From Pelagibacteraceae bacterium AG-359-E06 (lineage in GTDB: Bacteria; Pseudomonadota; Alphaproteobacteria; Pelagibacterales; Pelagibacteraceae), in assembly GCA_003280495.1 (NCBI GenBank), contig QCET01000001.1, positions 41,301 through 105,300 on the forward strand: a stretch of DNA of 64,000 nucleotides. Direction: 5' to 3'. Below are positions 45,477 to 54,310 of the stretch, one piece after another. The position numbers were made by a program, and so were the translations under genes. The number at the start of each line of letters is the position of its first letter. The first letter of the stretch is position 1. The notes below the pieces were generated by a model that was not told where the DNA came from, searched no databases, and saw only the letters and a list, made by a program, of their open reading frames with translations.

Positions 45477-45527
45477 TTGTCCAGTTCGGAGTTTTCTGTC
45501 CCAATCTCCCTTCTTCGAGCTGGACAA
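45477..45527 (+). ncRNA. Long hairpin in the 161-bp gap before ccmC (candidate structured RNA)
   Basis: The arms TTGTCCAG-T-TCGGAG (45477-45491) and CTTCGA-G-CTGGACAA (45513-45527) pair over 15 positions, including two G-U pairs, around a 21-nt loop containing CCCAATCTCCCTT. There is no T-tract, so it is not a plain terminator. The loop holds an anti-Shine-Dalgarno-like CUCCC. Could be a small RNA or a leader element of the ccm operon. The strand is undetermined; plus is assigned by context. Confidence 0.45.
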
Positions 45528-45572
45528 ACTTTGTCACATTAAAATTTCCAATTATAAAGTACATAATTTAAT

Positions 45573-46277
45573 ATGCGTAGAATTTTTGAAAACAAAAAAA
45601 TTGTAGGTATTTACAACGATTACTTTGACTATCTTAAAATTACTTTTTTAGTTTTATTAATAATAGGTTTAGTATTATCATTTTTTTTCTCACCATCCGA
45701 TTATCTGCAAGGCGAAGTAGTTAGAATAATGTATGTTCATGTACCTTCTTCGTGGTTAGCATTAATGATTTTTTCAGCGATGAGCGTTTTCTCCCTTATA
45801 AGTTTAATTTTTAGGTTTAGAATATTCACAATCTTTACTAAAAGCTTAGCTCCAATTGGATTTACTTTTTCATTGATATCTATTTTTACCGGATCTTTAT
45901 GGGGACAACCAACCTGGGGTACTTTTTGGACGTGGGACGCAAGACTTACCTCAATGATGTTATTAGTTTTGTTATACATTTTTTATATTTTAAGCTGGGT
46001 CGTGATTAAAAATATTTTTACTGCTGATAAAATATCGTCATTGATCGCGGTTTTTGGTCTTGCAAATATTCCATTAATAAAATTTTCAGTTATTTGGTGG
46101 AACACTTTGCATCAACCTGCAAGCATAAAATTTTTAGAGGAAAGCACAATACATGAAAGTATGCTTGCTCCATTAATGTTTATGTTTATCGCTTTTGCAT
46201 GTTTTTCATTGATGGTTTTTTTGATAAGGTTTAAAGTTGAGAGTTTTAAGCTGAAAATTCTTAGAGAAAAAAGTTAA
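45573..46277 (+). CDS. ccmC: Cytochrome c maturation protein CcmC (haem exporter/handler)
   Basis: A 234-residue membrane protein with six hydrophobic helices. GSLWGQPTWGTFWTWDARLTSMMLL is the WWD haem-binding motif; MYVHVPSSWLAL and WNTLHQPASI carry the flanking haem-ligand His residues. It loads haem on CcmE. First gene of ccmC-E-F-G-H. ccmA and ccmB are not in the window. Confidence 0.96.
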   Translation: MRRIFENKKIVGIYNDYFDYLKITFLVLLIIGLVLSFFFSPSDYLQGEVVRIMYVHVPSSWLALMIFSAMSVFSLISLIFRFRIFTIFTKSLAPIGFTFSLISIFTGSLWGQPTWGTFWTWDARLTSMMLLVLLYIFYILSWVVIKNIFTADKISSLIAVFGLANIPLIKFSVIWWNTLHQPASIKFLEESTIHESMLAPLMFMFIAFACFSLMVFLIRFKVESFKLKILREKS

Positions 46278-46292
46278 TCAAAGGTTTGAATA

Positions 46293-46727
46293 ATGAGCAC
46301 AAATACAAATAAAAGAATAGTAATATTTTTAATATCAATAATAACTTTTTTAATAATATCGAAGTTTTTGTTTAGTGCTTTGAGGGAAAATACTATATAT
46401 TTTTTCTCACCGACAGAGGTATCTGACCTTATCAAACTACCAAATAAAAAAATTAGAATTGGTGGAATGGTTAAAAAAGACTCAATCAATGAAGAAAACA
46501 AAAAGTATAATTTTATAATTACAGATTTTAATAAAGAAATATCCGTAACATATTCGGGTATTCTACCAAATTTGTTTGTTGAAGGCCAAGGAGCGGTTGT
46601 AGAAGGAAATTTAATTTCAAGAAAAACTTTTGTAGGTACAAAAATTTTAGCTAAACATGACGAAAATTATATGCCTAAGGAGGTAGCAGACAGTCTCAAG
46701 AAAATTGGTAATTTTAAAAGAAAATGA
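46293..46727 (+). CDS. ccmE: Cytochrome c maturation haem chaperone CcmE
   Basis: A 144-residue single-pass protein with an N-terminal anchor (IVIFLISIITFLIISKFLFSA) and an OB-fold periplasmic domain (IRIGGMVKKDSI). The haem-binding motif AKHDENYMPKEV has the covalent His. It starts 15 bp after ccmC, leaving no room for ccmD. Confidence 0.96.
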   Translation: MSTNTNKRIVIFLISIITFLIISKFLFSALRENTIYFFSPTEVSDLIKLPNKKIRIGGMVKKDSINEENKKYNFIITDFNKEISVTYSGILPNLFVEGQGAVVEGNLISRKTFVGTKILAKHDENYMPKEVADSLKKIGNFKRK

Positions 46728-46733
46728 TTGACC

Positions 46734-48602
46734 ATGAATAATATTATTGGAAATAGTCTTGTCTTATTATCACTAATGACATCACTTTCTACTTCTTTTC
46801 TATTTTTTAAAAAAAATTATTCTCATTACCTAAAAACTTATATTGCGAGCTGTATTTTTTGTTTTTTTAGTTTTATCTTTTTAATTTATTGTTTTGTGAT
46901 CTCAGATTTTTATGTAAGTGCTGTTTACCAAAACTCACATACTACAAAACCATTAATTTATAAGATCGCCGGCTCTTGGGGAAATCATGAAGGTAGTATG
47001 CTATTATTTATTTGTATTATTGCTTTGTACGGATTTGCTTTTTGTTATTTTTCAAAAAATTTTGATAATAAATTTAAATATCTAACAGTTTTTTTTCAAA
47101 ATAATTTAACGATGATATTTTTAATCTACTTATTTTTTCTATCAAATCCTTTTGATTACGTTTCGTCTGACCCTACCCAAGGGTTAGGTCTAAACCCAAT
47201 TTTGCAAGATCCTCTACTTTTAATACACCCTCCATTTTTGTATTTTGGTTATATAGGTTTCTCATTAATATTAAGTTTGGTTCTATCTGGCTTAATAAAT
47301 AATTCTTTTGACAGTGTATGGGCTAAGTTGTCAAAAAAATGGGTAATTATTTCTTGGATTTTTTTAACAATTGGAATTCTTTTAGGTTCAATTTGGGCTT
47401 ATTACGAATTAGGTTGGGGCGGCTATTGGTTTTGGGATCCTGTTGAGAATGCATCCTTAATGCCATGGATACTTTCTGTTGCTCTTATTCACTCATTGTT
47501 AATTATGGAAAGGAGTAACACATTTAAATCTTGGACTGCATTGCTTGCAATTTCTACCTTTGCTTTAAGTTTATTCGGGACTTTTCTGGTTCGTTCCGGA
47601 ATATTAAATTCTGTTCATACTTTCGCAAATGACCCAGAAAGGGGTTTATTTATATTAGGAATTATAATTTTAATAATATTCTTTTCTCTAGCTATCTATA
47701 TTTTTAAAAGTGATTTTGTTGAAAAAAAAAATAATATTATGTTTTTAAGCAAAGAAAATTTCCTAGTATTTAATAATCTTTTCTTAATTTTATTTCTGAT
47801 AATAGTTATAATCGGCACAGTATACCCAATAGTGTTATCAGCAGTTGCAAACCAAAATATCTCAGTAGGACCGTTTTATTACAATACTATTTTAGCGCCG
47901 TTTGTTTTCATTTTTTTATTTTTAATGGGAACAGGACCATTAATGAAATGGTATAAAAACGATTTTAATGCAAAGAAGAACTTAATTATTTCAATAGGTC
48001 TAATATCATGTATCCTAGCATTGATAATTTCGTACTTTTCTAGCGAAACTAACATTATTTATATATTGGGATTAATTTTCTCTTTTTATTTAATTGTTGC
48101 TACGATTTTTGAATTATTTTCGAGCAAAAATCAATTCAATTTCAAGCAATACTTAAGTAAAAATCTATCTCATCTAGGATTTGGACTTTTAATTTTATCA
48201 ATAACATTAAATAGTTTTTTCTCTAAAGAATATAATTTTATGATTAACGTGAACGACAAATATGTATCAGATGATTTAGAAATTACTTTTGAAGAATTTA
48301 ATATATCTAAGGATATTAATTTTGATCAATTTTCTACAATTTTCAAAATAAAAACAAATGATAAATCATTCACATTAAGTCCATCGATTCGTAAGTATAA
48401 TCAACCTGAACAACTTACTTCTGAAATATCAATTAAAAATACGTTACTAAAAGATTTTTATTTAGCGATAAACTATTCTTCCATCGGAAATAAAAGATTA
48501 ATAGGAGCCAGATATTATGAAAATTTTTTTATACTAGGTATATGGATATCTAGTTTAATCATAGTTTTAGGTGGTCTCTCAAGATTATTTATTAGGAAAT
48601 AA
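46734..48602 (+). CDS. ccmF: Cytochrome c haem lyase subunit CcmF
   Basis: A 622-residue protein with about 14 hydrophobic helices. The signature WGGYWFWDPVENASLMPW is the WWD motif; also HTTKPLIYKIAGSWGNHEGSMLL and LLIHPPFLYFGYIGF with haem-ligand His residues. I start at ATG 46734 rather than the TTG at 46728. The end overlaps ccmG by 1 bp (TAATG). Confidence 0.96.
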   Translation: MNNIIGNSLVLLSLMTSLSTSFLFFKKNYSHYLKTYIASCIFCFFSFIFLIYCFVISDFYVSAVYQNSHTTKPLIYKIAGSWGNHEGSMLLFICIIALYGFAFCYFSKNFDNKFKYLTVFFQNNLTMIFLIYLFFLSNPFDYVSSDPTQGLGLNPILQDPLLLIHPPFLYFGYIGFSLILSLVLSGLINNSFDSVWAKLSKKWVIISWIFLTIGILLGSIWAYYELGWGGYWFWDPVENASLMPWILSVALIHSLLIMERSNTFKSWTALLAISTFALSLFGTFLVRSGILNSVHTFANDPERGLFILGIIILIIFFSLAIYIFKSDFVEKKNNIMFLSKENFLVFNNLFLILFLIIVIIGTVYPIVLSAVANQNISVGPFYYNTILAPFVFIFLFLMGTGPLMKWYKNDFNAKKNLIISIGLISCILALIISYFSSETNIIYILGLIFSFYLIVATIFELFSSKNQFNFKQYLSKNLSHLGFGLLILSITLNSFFSKEYNFMINVNDKYVSDDLEITFEEFNISKDINFDQFSTIFKIKTNDKSFTLSPSIRKYNQPEQLTSEISIKNTLLKDFYLAINYSSIGNKRLIGARYYENFFILGIWISSLIIVLGGLSRLFIRK

Positions 48603-49123
48603 TGTTAAAAAAAAAAATTGCGATTTTAGGAATTTCTACACTATTAATTTCAATAGTATTTGTTTTTGTTATATTAAATGACAATAAACATTTACCATCA
48701 GCAACGATTGGATCAACGCTAGATCCTATAAAAGGATACTTAGTTGATGATATAAAAAAAAGTAAAATATTATTAAATTCAGAACTAAATAATGAAAAAT
48801 TTTTAATTAATATTTTTTCCTCTTGGTGCGCTCCGTGCAGAGATGAACACAAGTATCTTTTAAAGTTTAAAAATAGTAACATTAAAATAATTGGTATAAA
48901 TTACAAAGATAGCAAAAAAAATATGTCATCATTCCTAAATGAACTCGGCAATCCTTATTATGCAATAGTTGATGATAAAGATGGATATCAAAGTATTAAA
49001 TTAGGAGCATTTGGGGTTCCGGAGACATTCTTAATTGATAAAAAAAAGAATATAGTTTTGAAGCAAATTGGTCCTATAGATGATAATATTTATATTAAAT
49101 TTTTAGAGATTTTAAAAAAATGA
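48602..49123 (+). CDS. ccmG: Thiol:disulfide interchange protein CcmG/DsbE
   Basis: A 173-residue thioredoxin-fold protein with an N-terminal anchor (IAILGISTLLISIVFVFVIL). Active site is FSSWCAPCRDEH, and GAFGVPETFLID carries the cis-Pro loop. It keeps apocytochrome CXXCH cysteines reduced for haem attachment. Overlaps ccmH by 4 bp. Confidence 0.95.
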   Translation: MLKKKIAILGISTLLISIVFVFVILNDNKHLPSATIGSTLDPIKGYLVDDIKKSKILLNSELNNEKFLINIFSSWCAPCRDEHKYLLKFKNSNIKIIGINYKDSKKNMSSFLNELGNPYYAIVDDKDGYQSIKLGAFGVPETFLIDKKKNIVLKQIGPIDDNIYIKFLEILKK

Positions 49124-49476
49124 AATACGTATTTTTCATCTTAGTTTGTATTATATCGTCAAATTTGTACGCAGATCAAAAAATTGATAGTAAAGTAATA
49201 GAAATATCTAAAAATTTACGTTGTCTTGTTTGCCAAGGTCAATCTATTAATGACTCAGATTCTGATTTTGCTTTAGATGTTAAAGAATTAATAAAAAAGA
49301 ACTTAAAAGAAGGTAAGAAGGACGAGGAAATTTACAATTATCTTAAATTGAAATATGGAGATTGGATATTATATAAGACACCAATTAATGTAAGCACAAT
49401 ATTTATTTGGATGTTGCCAATAATCTTTATTTTAATTGGATTAAGATTCATAGTTAAAAGAATTAGATTTGAATAA
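49120..49476 (+). CDS. ccmH: Cytochrome c maturation thiol oxidoreductase CcmH
   Basis: A 118-residue protein. It has a signal peptide (YVFFILVCIISSNLYA), the LRCLVCQGQSINDSDSDFA redox motif, a three-helix bundle (LKLKYGDWILYKTP) and a C-terminal membrane helix (IFIWMLPIIFILIGLRF). No CcmI-type TPR extension is present. It overlaps the NUDIX gene by 8 bp. Confidence 0.95.
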   Translation: MKYVFFILVCIISSNLYADQKIDSKVIEISKNLRCLVCQGQSINDSDSDFALDVKELIKKNLKEGKKDEEIYNYLKLKYGDWILYKTPINVSTIFIWMLPIIFILIGLRFIVKRIRFE

Positions 49477-49984
49477 AAAAAGTTGTCATAAGTTTAAAAA
49501 AAAGAAACTAGCTGGTGACGAACATTATAGGAATGTTTGTCAGCTTTGTGGATATATAGATTATGGCAGCCCCCAAGTCGTTGCTGGATCCATTGTAACT
49601 TACAAAAATAAATTTTTATTGTGCAAAAGAGGCATTCATCCAGGTTACGGTTTGTGGACTTTGCCTTCAGGTTTTGTTGAAAAAAATGAGAGTGTCGAAA
49701 TGGGAGCGATGAGAGAGGCCAAAGAAGAAGCATTTATAAAAATTAAAATAAAAAATATATTCGGTGTTTATTCAATAAAAAAAAGAAATATTATTCAAAT
49801 TATATTCCTTTCAAGAATCTCATCTAGCTTCTGTAAACCAGGTATTGAAAGCTTGGACGTAAAATTATTTAAGTATTCAGAAATTCCTTGGAAAAAATTA
49901 GCTTTTCCAAGTGTAAAATGGGCTCTGAAAAGATTTAAAGATTATAAAAAGGGTAAAAAACTGCCTTTTCTGGGCAATGATTAA
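49469..49984 (+). CDS. NUDIX hydrolase with N-terminal zinc-ribbon
   Basis: A 171-residue protein starting at TTG 49469. CHKFKKKKLAGDEHYRNVCQLCGYIDYGSPQVV forms a probable zinc ribbon of the NUDIX_Zn type. The NUDIX box is GFVEKNESVEMGAMREAKEEAFI, which keeps Gly, Glu and the REXXEE core but has Phe instead of the usual last Gly. Substrate unknown; ADP-ribose or NAD(H)-like compounds are typical of the class. Co-transcribed with ccm genes by overlap. Confidence 0.87.
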   Translation: MNKKSCHKFKKKKLAGDEHYRNVCQLCGYIDYGSPQVVAGSIVTYKNKFLLCKRGIHPGYGLWTLPSGFVEKNESVEMGAMREAKEEAFIKIKIKNIFGVYSIKKRNIIQIIFLSRISSSFCKPGIESLDVKLFKYSEIPWKKLAFPSVKWALKRFKDYKKGKKLPFLGND

Positions 49985-50025
49985 GCCTTTTTTTTTAACT
50001 CAAATGCTGTAAACCTTACATAAAA

Positions 50026-50493
50026 ATGAAAAAATTAATTACAATATTTTTATTTGCTTTTCTTTCAAATGCAAATGCCCAAGGCTTAAAAATAGCGGTA
50101 GGGAACTTTGATTTTAGTGATGATGGTATGAGGTCGTCTATGCTTGAAATGAATTATGATTTTGGTCAAAAAGAAAAGTATGGTATTTTAAAACCTACTA
50201 CTGGTGCATTCATCACTCAGGACTCAGCATCATATGCTTTTATTGGTGGAAAGGTTGATTTTAAACTAGGACCATTTATTTTGTCTCCTAGTTTTGGTCC
50301 TGGATATTACGATCAAGGAAATGGCAAAGATCTGGGTCATGCACTAGAATTTAAATCTCAAATTGATCTAGGTTTTAATTTTGGAAGAAGTTCAAATTTA
50401 TCTTTTGGCTATAGTCATTTATCAAATGCTAGCTTAGGAGATAAAAATCCTGGCGCCAATAGCTATTCATTCAGTCTATCACATATTTTTTAA
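50026..50493 (+). CDS. PagL-like outer-membrane beta-barrel protein
   Basis: A 155-residue protein with a signal peptide (LITIFLFAFLSNANA) and alternating beta-strands, ending in the aromatic SFSLSHIF. FGYSHLSNASLGDKNPGANSYSF fits PagL lipid A 3-O-deacylase, where HxSNA carries catalytic His and Ser. The Glu expected 14 residues after the His is Asn here, so activity is doubtful or uses another acid. Classification is moderate. Confidence 0.65.
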   Translation: MKKLITIFLFAFLSNANAQGLKIAVGNFDFSDDGMRSSMLEMNYDFGQKEKYGILKPTTGAFITQDSASYAFIGGKVDFKLGPFILSPSFGPGYYDQGNGKDLGHALEFKSQIDLGFNFGRSSNLSFGYSHLSNASLGDKNPGANSYSFSLSHIF

Positions 50494-50496
50494 ACG

Positions 50497-51645
50497 ATGA
50501 GGCTATCTGATTGTCATAATGTTGATGACTTTAGACTATTAGCAAAAAAAAAATTACCAAGTCCAATATTTCATTACATTGATGGTGGTGCTGACGATGA
50601 GATAACATTAAAAAGAAATACAGAAGCATTTAATAAATGCGATTTAGTTCCAAATGTGTTAACAGATGTGAGTGATGTAGATCTTTCAACAACAGTGCTA
50701 GGACAAAAAATAGATTTTCCTTTATTTTTATCTCCAACAGCAATGCATAGGATGTATCACCATGAAGGAGAGAGAGCGACTGCACAAGCTGCTGAAAAAT
50801 TCGGAACTTTTTTTAGTTTATCTACTATGGGCACAACAAGCATTGAAGAAGTTTCAAATGCCTCTGGTGGCCCCAAAATGTTTCAATTATATATTCATAA
50901 AGACCAAGGTTTAACAGATAATTTAATTGATAGATGTAAAAGATCTGGATTTAAGGCAATTTGTTTAACTGTAGATACGATAGTTGCTGGGAATAGAGAA
51001 AGAGATCATAGAACTGGTTTTGCTACGCCTCCTAAATTAACCATGTCGAGTTTAATGAGTTTTGCAACTCACCCATATTGGAGTTTAAATTACCTAATGC
51101 GAGAAAAGTTTGAATTAAAAAATGTTTCACACATGACAAAAAAAGGCAGTAGTATTGAAATGTCGGTTATGGACTATATTAATCAACAGTTTGATCGAAC
51201 AATGAATTGGAAACATGCAGAGTACGCAATTAAAAGATGGAATGGTCCATTTGCATTAAAAGGAATAATGTCAGTCGAAGATGCAAAAAGAGCAGTAGAC
51301 ATTGGCGCAACCGCAATTATGATTTCAAATCACGGAGGAAGACAACTGGATGGCTCAAGAGCACCTTTTGATCAATTACAAGAAATAGTTAATGCAGTCG
51401 GAGATAAAATTGAAGTTATTTTAGATGGGGGTATTAGAAGAGGAACTCACGTTCTAAAAGCATTATCACTTGGCGCAAAAGCGTGTTCAATGGGTAAAGC
51501 ATATTTATACGCGCTAAGCGCTGGTGGACAAATAGGAGTCGAGATGCTTTTAACAAAAATGAAAAGTGAAATTGAAAGAGATATGACTTTAATGGGTTGC
51601 AGATCTGTAAGAGAATTGAATAAAAACAAAATAGCTTTTAGGTAA
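50497..51645 (+). CDS. lldD: FMN-dependent alpha-hydroxyacid dehydrogenase (LldD/glycolate oxidase family)
   Basis: A 382-residue barrel of the L-lactate dehydrogenase/glycolate oxidase family. FHYIDGGADDEITLKRNTEAF opens it, PLFLSPTAMHRMYHHEGE binds FMN, and ISNHGGRQLDGSRAPFDQL has the catalytic His and substrate Arg. It oxidises an L-2-hydroxy acid to the oxo acid and probably passes electrons to the respiratory chain. L-lactate is the likeliest substrate, not proven. Starts the hydroxyacid cluster. Confidence 0.9.
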   Translation: MRLSDCHNVDDFRLLAKKKLPSPIFHYIDGGADDEITLKRNTEAFNKCDLVPNVLTDVSDVDLSTTVLGQKIDFPLFLSPTAMHRMYHHEGERATAQAAEKFGTFFSLSTMGTTSIEEVSNASGGPKMFQLYIHKDQGLTDNLIDRCKRSGFKAICLTVDTIVAGNRERDHRTGFATPPKLTMSSLMSFATHPYWSLNYLMREKFELKNVSHMTKKGSSIEMSVMDYINQQFDRTMNWKHAEYAIKRWNGPFALKGIMSVEDAKRAVDIGATAIMISNHGGRQLDGSRAPFDQLQEIVNAVGDKIEVILDGGIRRGTHVLKALSLGAKACSMGKAYLYALSAGGQIGVEMLLTKMKSEIERDMTLMGCRSVRELNKNKIAFR

Positions 51646-51649
51646 ATTA

Positions 51650-52810
51650 ATGAAAATATCAAAACGTTATTCCCGACTTGGAACAGAGTCGGCTTTCGAA
51701 ATTTTGTCTAAAGCCCAAAAGCTTGCAAGTGAGGGAAGAGAAATTATAAATTTAGGCATTGGCCAACCAGATTTCTCTACACCAAAGCATGTTGTTGACT
51801 CTTGTAAAAAAGCTCTTGATGATGGCTATCATGGTTATACTGAACCTAATGGAACATTAGAATTGAGAGAAGGCGTATCAAATTATATCCAAAGAATTTA
51901 TAACACAAAAATTGATTCATCTAGAATATTTATTTCACCTGGTGGTAAACCTACGATTTTTTTTACAATGATGTTATTGGGAGAAGAAGGTTCCGAGATT
52001 ATTTATCCTGAACCTGGTTTTCCAATTTACAAGTCGATGATTAATTATTCTGGATCAAAGGCTGTTCCGATGTATTTGAAGGAAGAAAATAATTTTTCAT
52101 TTGATGCTGGTGAAGTTTTAAATTTAATAAACGATAAGACACGACTGATAATAATAAATAATCCCCAAAATCCAACAGGTGCACTCATTGATGAAAAGGA
52201 AATAAAAAAGCTTGTTGAAGGTTTGAGAAATTTTCCAAACGTATGTATTTTGAGTGATGAAATATACTCAAGGCAAATTTATGACGGAAAAAAAATGCCA
52301 ACACTTCTTAATTATCCAGAAATTTACGAAAGATTGATTGTCTTAGATGGTTGGAGTAAGTCATACGCTATGACCGGTTGGCGTCTTGGATGGAGTGTTT
52401 GGCCAGAAAAATTAATTAAGAAAGTTACAAAATTGGCAATTAATAGTTATTCGTGCGTAGCAGCTGCAAACCAAGTTGCTGCTCTGGCAGCGCTTGAGGG
52501 ATCTGATGAGTTTATAGATAATATGATGACTGAATTTGCAAGAAGAAGAGAACTTATAGTAAATGGATTAAATAGCATAAAAGGTATTAAATGCATTAAA
52601 CCTGGAGGCGCTTTTTATGTTTTCCCTAATGTTGCCCAAACAGGTATGAATGGAGAGATTTTTGCAGAAAAATGCTTAAACACCGCAGGTGTGGCAATTG
52701 TGCCTGGAACTAGTTTTGGCAAATCTTGCACTGATTTTGTACGATTCAGCTATGCAAATAGTTATGAGAATATAGAAAAATCATTGGAGAAAATTAAAAA
52801 AATTATTTAA
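51650..52810 (+). CDS. Class I/II pyridoxal-phosphate aminotransferase
   Basis: A 386-residue fold-type I aminotransferase of the aspartate/alanine group. INLGIGQPDFSTPKHV, IINNPQNPTGALI, LSDEIYSRQIYDG and the PLP Lys in LDGWSKSYAMTGWRLGW are visible; FVRFSYANSYENI has the carboxylate-binding Arg. In this operon it could aminate the oxo acids produced by its neighbours (for example glyoxylate to glycine or pyruvate to alanine). That is inference. Confidence 0.9.
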   Translation: MKISKRYSRLGTESAFEILSKAQKLASEGREIINLGIGQPDFSTPKHVVDSCKKALDDGYHGYTEPNGTLELREGVSNYIQRIYNTKIDSSRIFISPGGKPTIFFTMMLLGEEGSEIIYPEPGFPIYKSMINYSGSKAVPMYLKEENNFSFDAGEVLNLINDKTRLIIINNPQNPTGALIDEKEIKKLVEGLRNFPNVCILSDEIYSRQIYDGKKMPTLLNYPEIYERLIVLDGWSKSYAMTGWRLGWSVWPEKLIKKVTKLAINSYSCVAAANQVAALAALEGSDEFIDNMMTEFARRRELIVNGLNSIKGIKCIKPGGAFYVFPNVAQTGMNGEIFAEKCLNTAGVAIVPGTSFGKSCTDFVRFSYANSYENIEKSLEKIKKII

Positions 52811-52822
52811 TATATACATATT

Positions 52823-54310
52823 ATGGTTTTACATTTACCCGAAGCTGATCAAAAAATATTAGATAACAAATCATTAATTGTTAAAGAATTGAATAGATTT
52901 ACAAATAATGTTTTGTCTGACAACGATGAACTGAGACCCTATGAGACTGATGGACTTAATGTATATAAGCAAAAACCTCTTGCCGTAGTTTTACCAGAAA
53001 ATACTAGAGAAGTATCTGAAATCTTAAAATATTGTTATCAGCACAATATTAAAGTTGTTCCTAGAGGTGCGGGGACTGGACTTTCAGGAGGATCATTACC
53101 CTTAAAAGATTGCGTCCTCATGAGTATGGGTAAATTCAATAAGATACTAGAAAAAGATTTTAAAAATAGATGTGTAGTTACTCAACCTGGCGTTACTAAT
53201 TTAGCCATAACTCAAGCAGTTCAAGATCAAGGATATTATTATGCACCTGATCCTTCGAGTCAGTTAGCGTGTTCAATCGGGGGAAATATTGCAGAGAACT
53301 CTGGGGGTGTGCACTCGTTAAAGTATGGAACAACTACCAATAATGTTCTTGGAGTTGAGATTGTATTAATAGATGGAACAATATTAAGGATTGGTGGAAA
53401 ACATTTAGATTCTGAAGGATATGATTTACTAGGTGTTTTTATGGGATCTGAAGGTTTACTTGGTGTCGTCACTGAGGCAACAGTTAAAATTTTAAAAAAA
53501 CCAGAAGCAGTAAGAGCCGTTTTGATTGGATTTAACTCAATAGAGGATGCAGGAAGTTGTGTATCTGATGTTATATCAAAGGGTATAGTTCCTGCTGGCA
53601 TGGAAATTATGGATAAACCTCTTATTATAGCTACTGAGAATTATGCAAAAGCTGGTTACCCTAGAGACGTAGAAGCGCTTTTGATTGTAGAGATTGACGG
53701 AACAGCAAGCGAGGTAGAGGCTATGATACAAAAGGTTCTTGATATAGCTAAAATGAATAAGGCGAGTTACAATAAAGCAAGTAATAGCGATGAAGAAAGA
53801 ATGAAATTCTGGAAAGGGAGAAAAGCTGCCTTTTCGGCTTGTGGAGTTATCTCTCCAGACTATATTTGTATGGACGGGTCTATCCCGAGAAATAAACTAG
53901 CAGATGTTTTGGGTTATATTAACCAACTTTCCAAAAAATATAATTTAAGAGTTGCAAATTGTTTTCATGCAGGTGATGGTAACTTACATCCGCTTATAAT
54001 GTTTGATTCAAATGATCCTAAAGAATTAAAAAAAGCAGAGGATTTTGGTGCTGATATATTAAAGTATTGTGTCAAAGTTGGTGGAGTTTTGTCTGGTGAA
54101 CACGGTATTGGAGTTGAGAAAAGAGAGCTCATGTGTGAAATGTTCAATAACAACGATATTCAACAACAGCTAAGTTTAAAAAAAGCTTTCGATAAAAAAA
54201 ATTTATTAAATCCTGGAAAAGTTTATCCTATTCTTCATAGATGTGCTGAAGAAGGAAGAATACATATCCACAAAGGCAAAACTAAATTCCCTGATTTGCC
54301 AAGATTTTGA
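52823..54310 (+). CDS. glcD: Glycolate oxidase FAD subunit GlcD
   Basis: A 495-residue FAD-linked oxidase. The PCMH FAD domain has VVPRGAGTGLSGGSLPL and YYAPDPSSQLACSIGGNIAENSGGVHSLKYGTT. The C-terminal domain has CFHAGDGNLHPLIMFD and GVLSGEHGIGVEKREL. Oxidises glycolate (or D-lactate) to glyoxylate. Its TGA overlaps the glcE ATG. Confidence 0.95.
   Translation: MVLHLPEADQKILDNKSLIVKELNRFTNNVLSDNDELRPYETDGLNVYKQKPLAVVLPENTREVSEILKYCYQHNIKVVPRGAGTGLSGGSLPLKDCVLMSMGKFNKILEKDFKNRCVVTQPGVTNLAITQAVQDQGYYYAPDPSSQLACSIGGNIAENSGGVHSLKYGTTTNNVLGVEIVLIDGTILRIGGKHLDSEGYDLLGVFMGSEGLLGVVTEATVKILKKPEAVRAVLIGFNSIEDAGSCVSDVISKGIVPAGMEIMDKPLIIATENYAKAGYPRDVEALLIVEIDGTASEVEAMIQKVLDIAKMNKASYNKASNSDEERMKFWKGRKAAFSACGVISPDYICMDGSIPRNKLADVLGYINQLSKKYNLRVANCFHAGDGNLHPLIMFDSNDPKELKKAEDFGADILKYCVKVGGVLSGEHGIGVEKRELMCEMFNNNDIQQQLSLKKAFDKKNLLNPGKVYPILHRCAEEGRIHIHKGKTKFPDLPRF

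Noticed and set aside
49972-50000. Terminator after the NUDIX gene (GGC...AAGCC then T-run)
   Set aside because: The stem is only 3-4 bp with a large loop; too weak to call.
52802-52822. Possible glycine riboswitch controlling glcDEF
   Set aside because: Only 12 bp separate the aminotransferase stop and the glcD start, and no aptamer-like sequence is present. Riboswitches known in SAR11 precede other genes.
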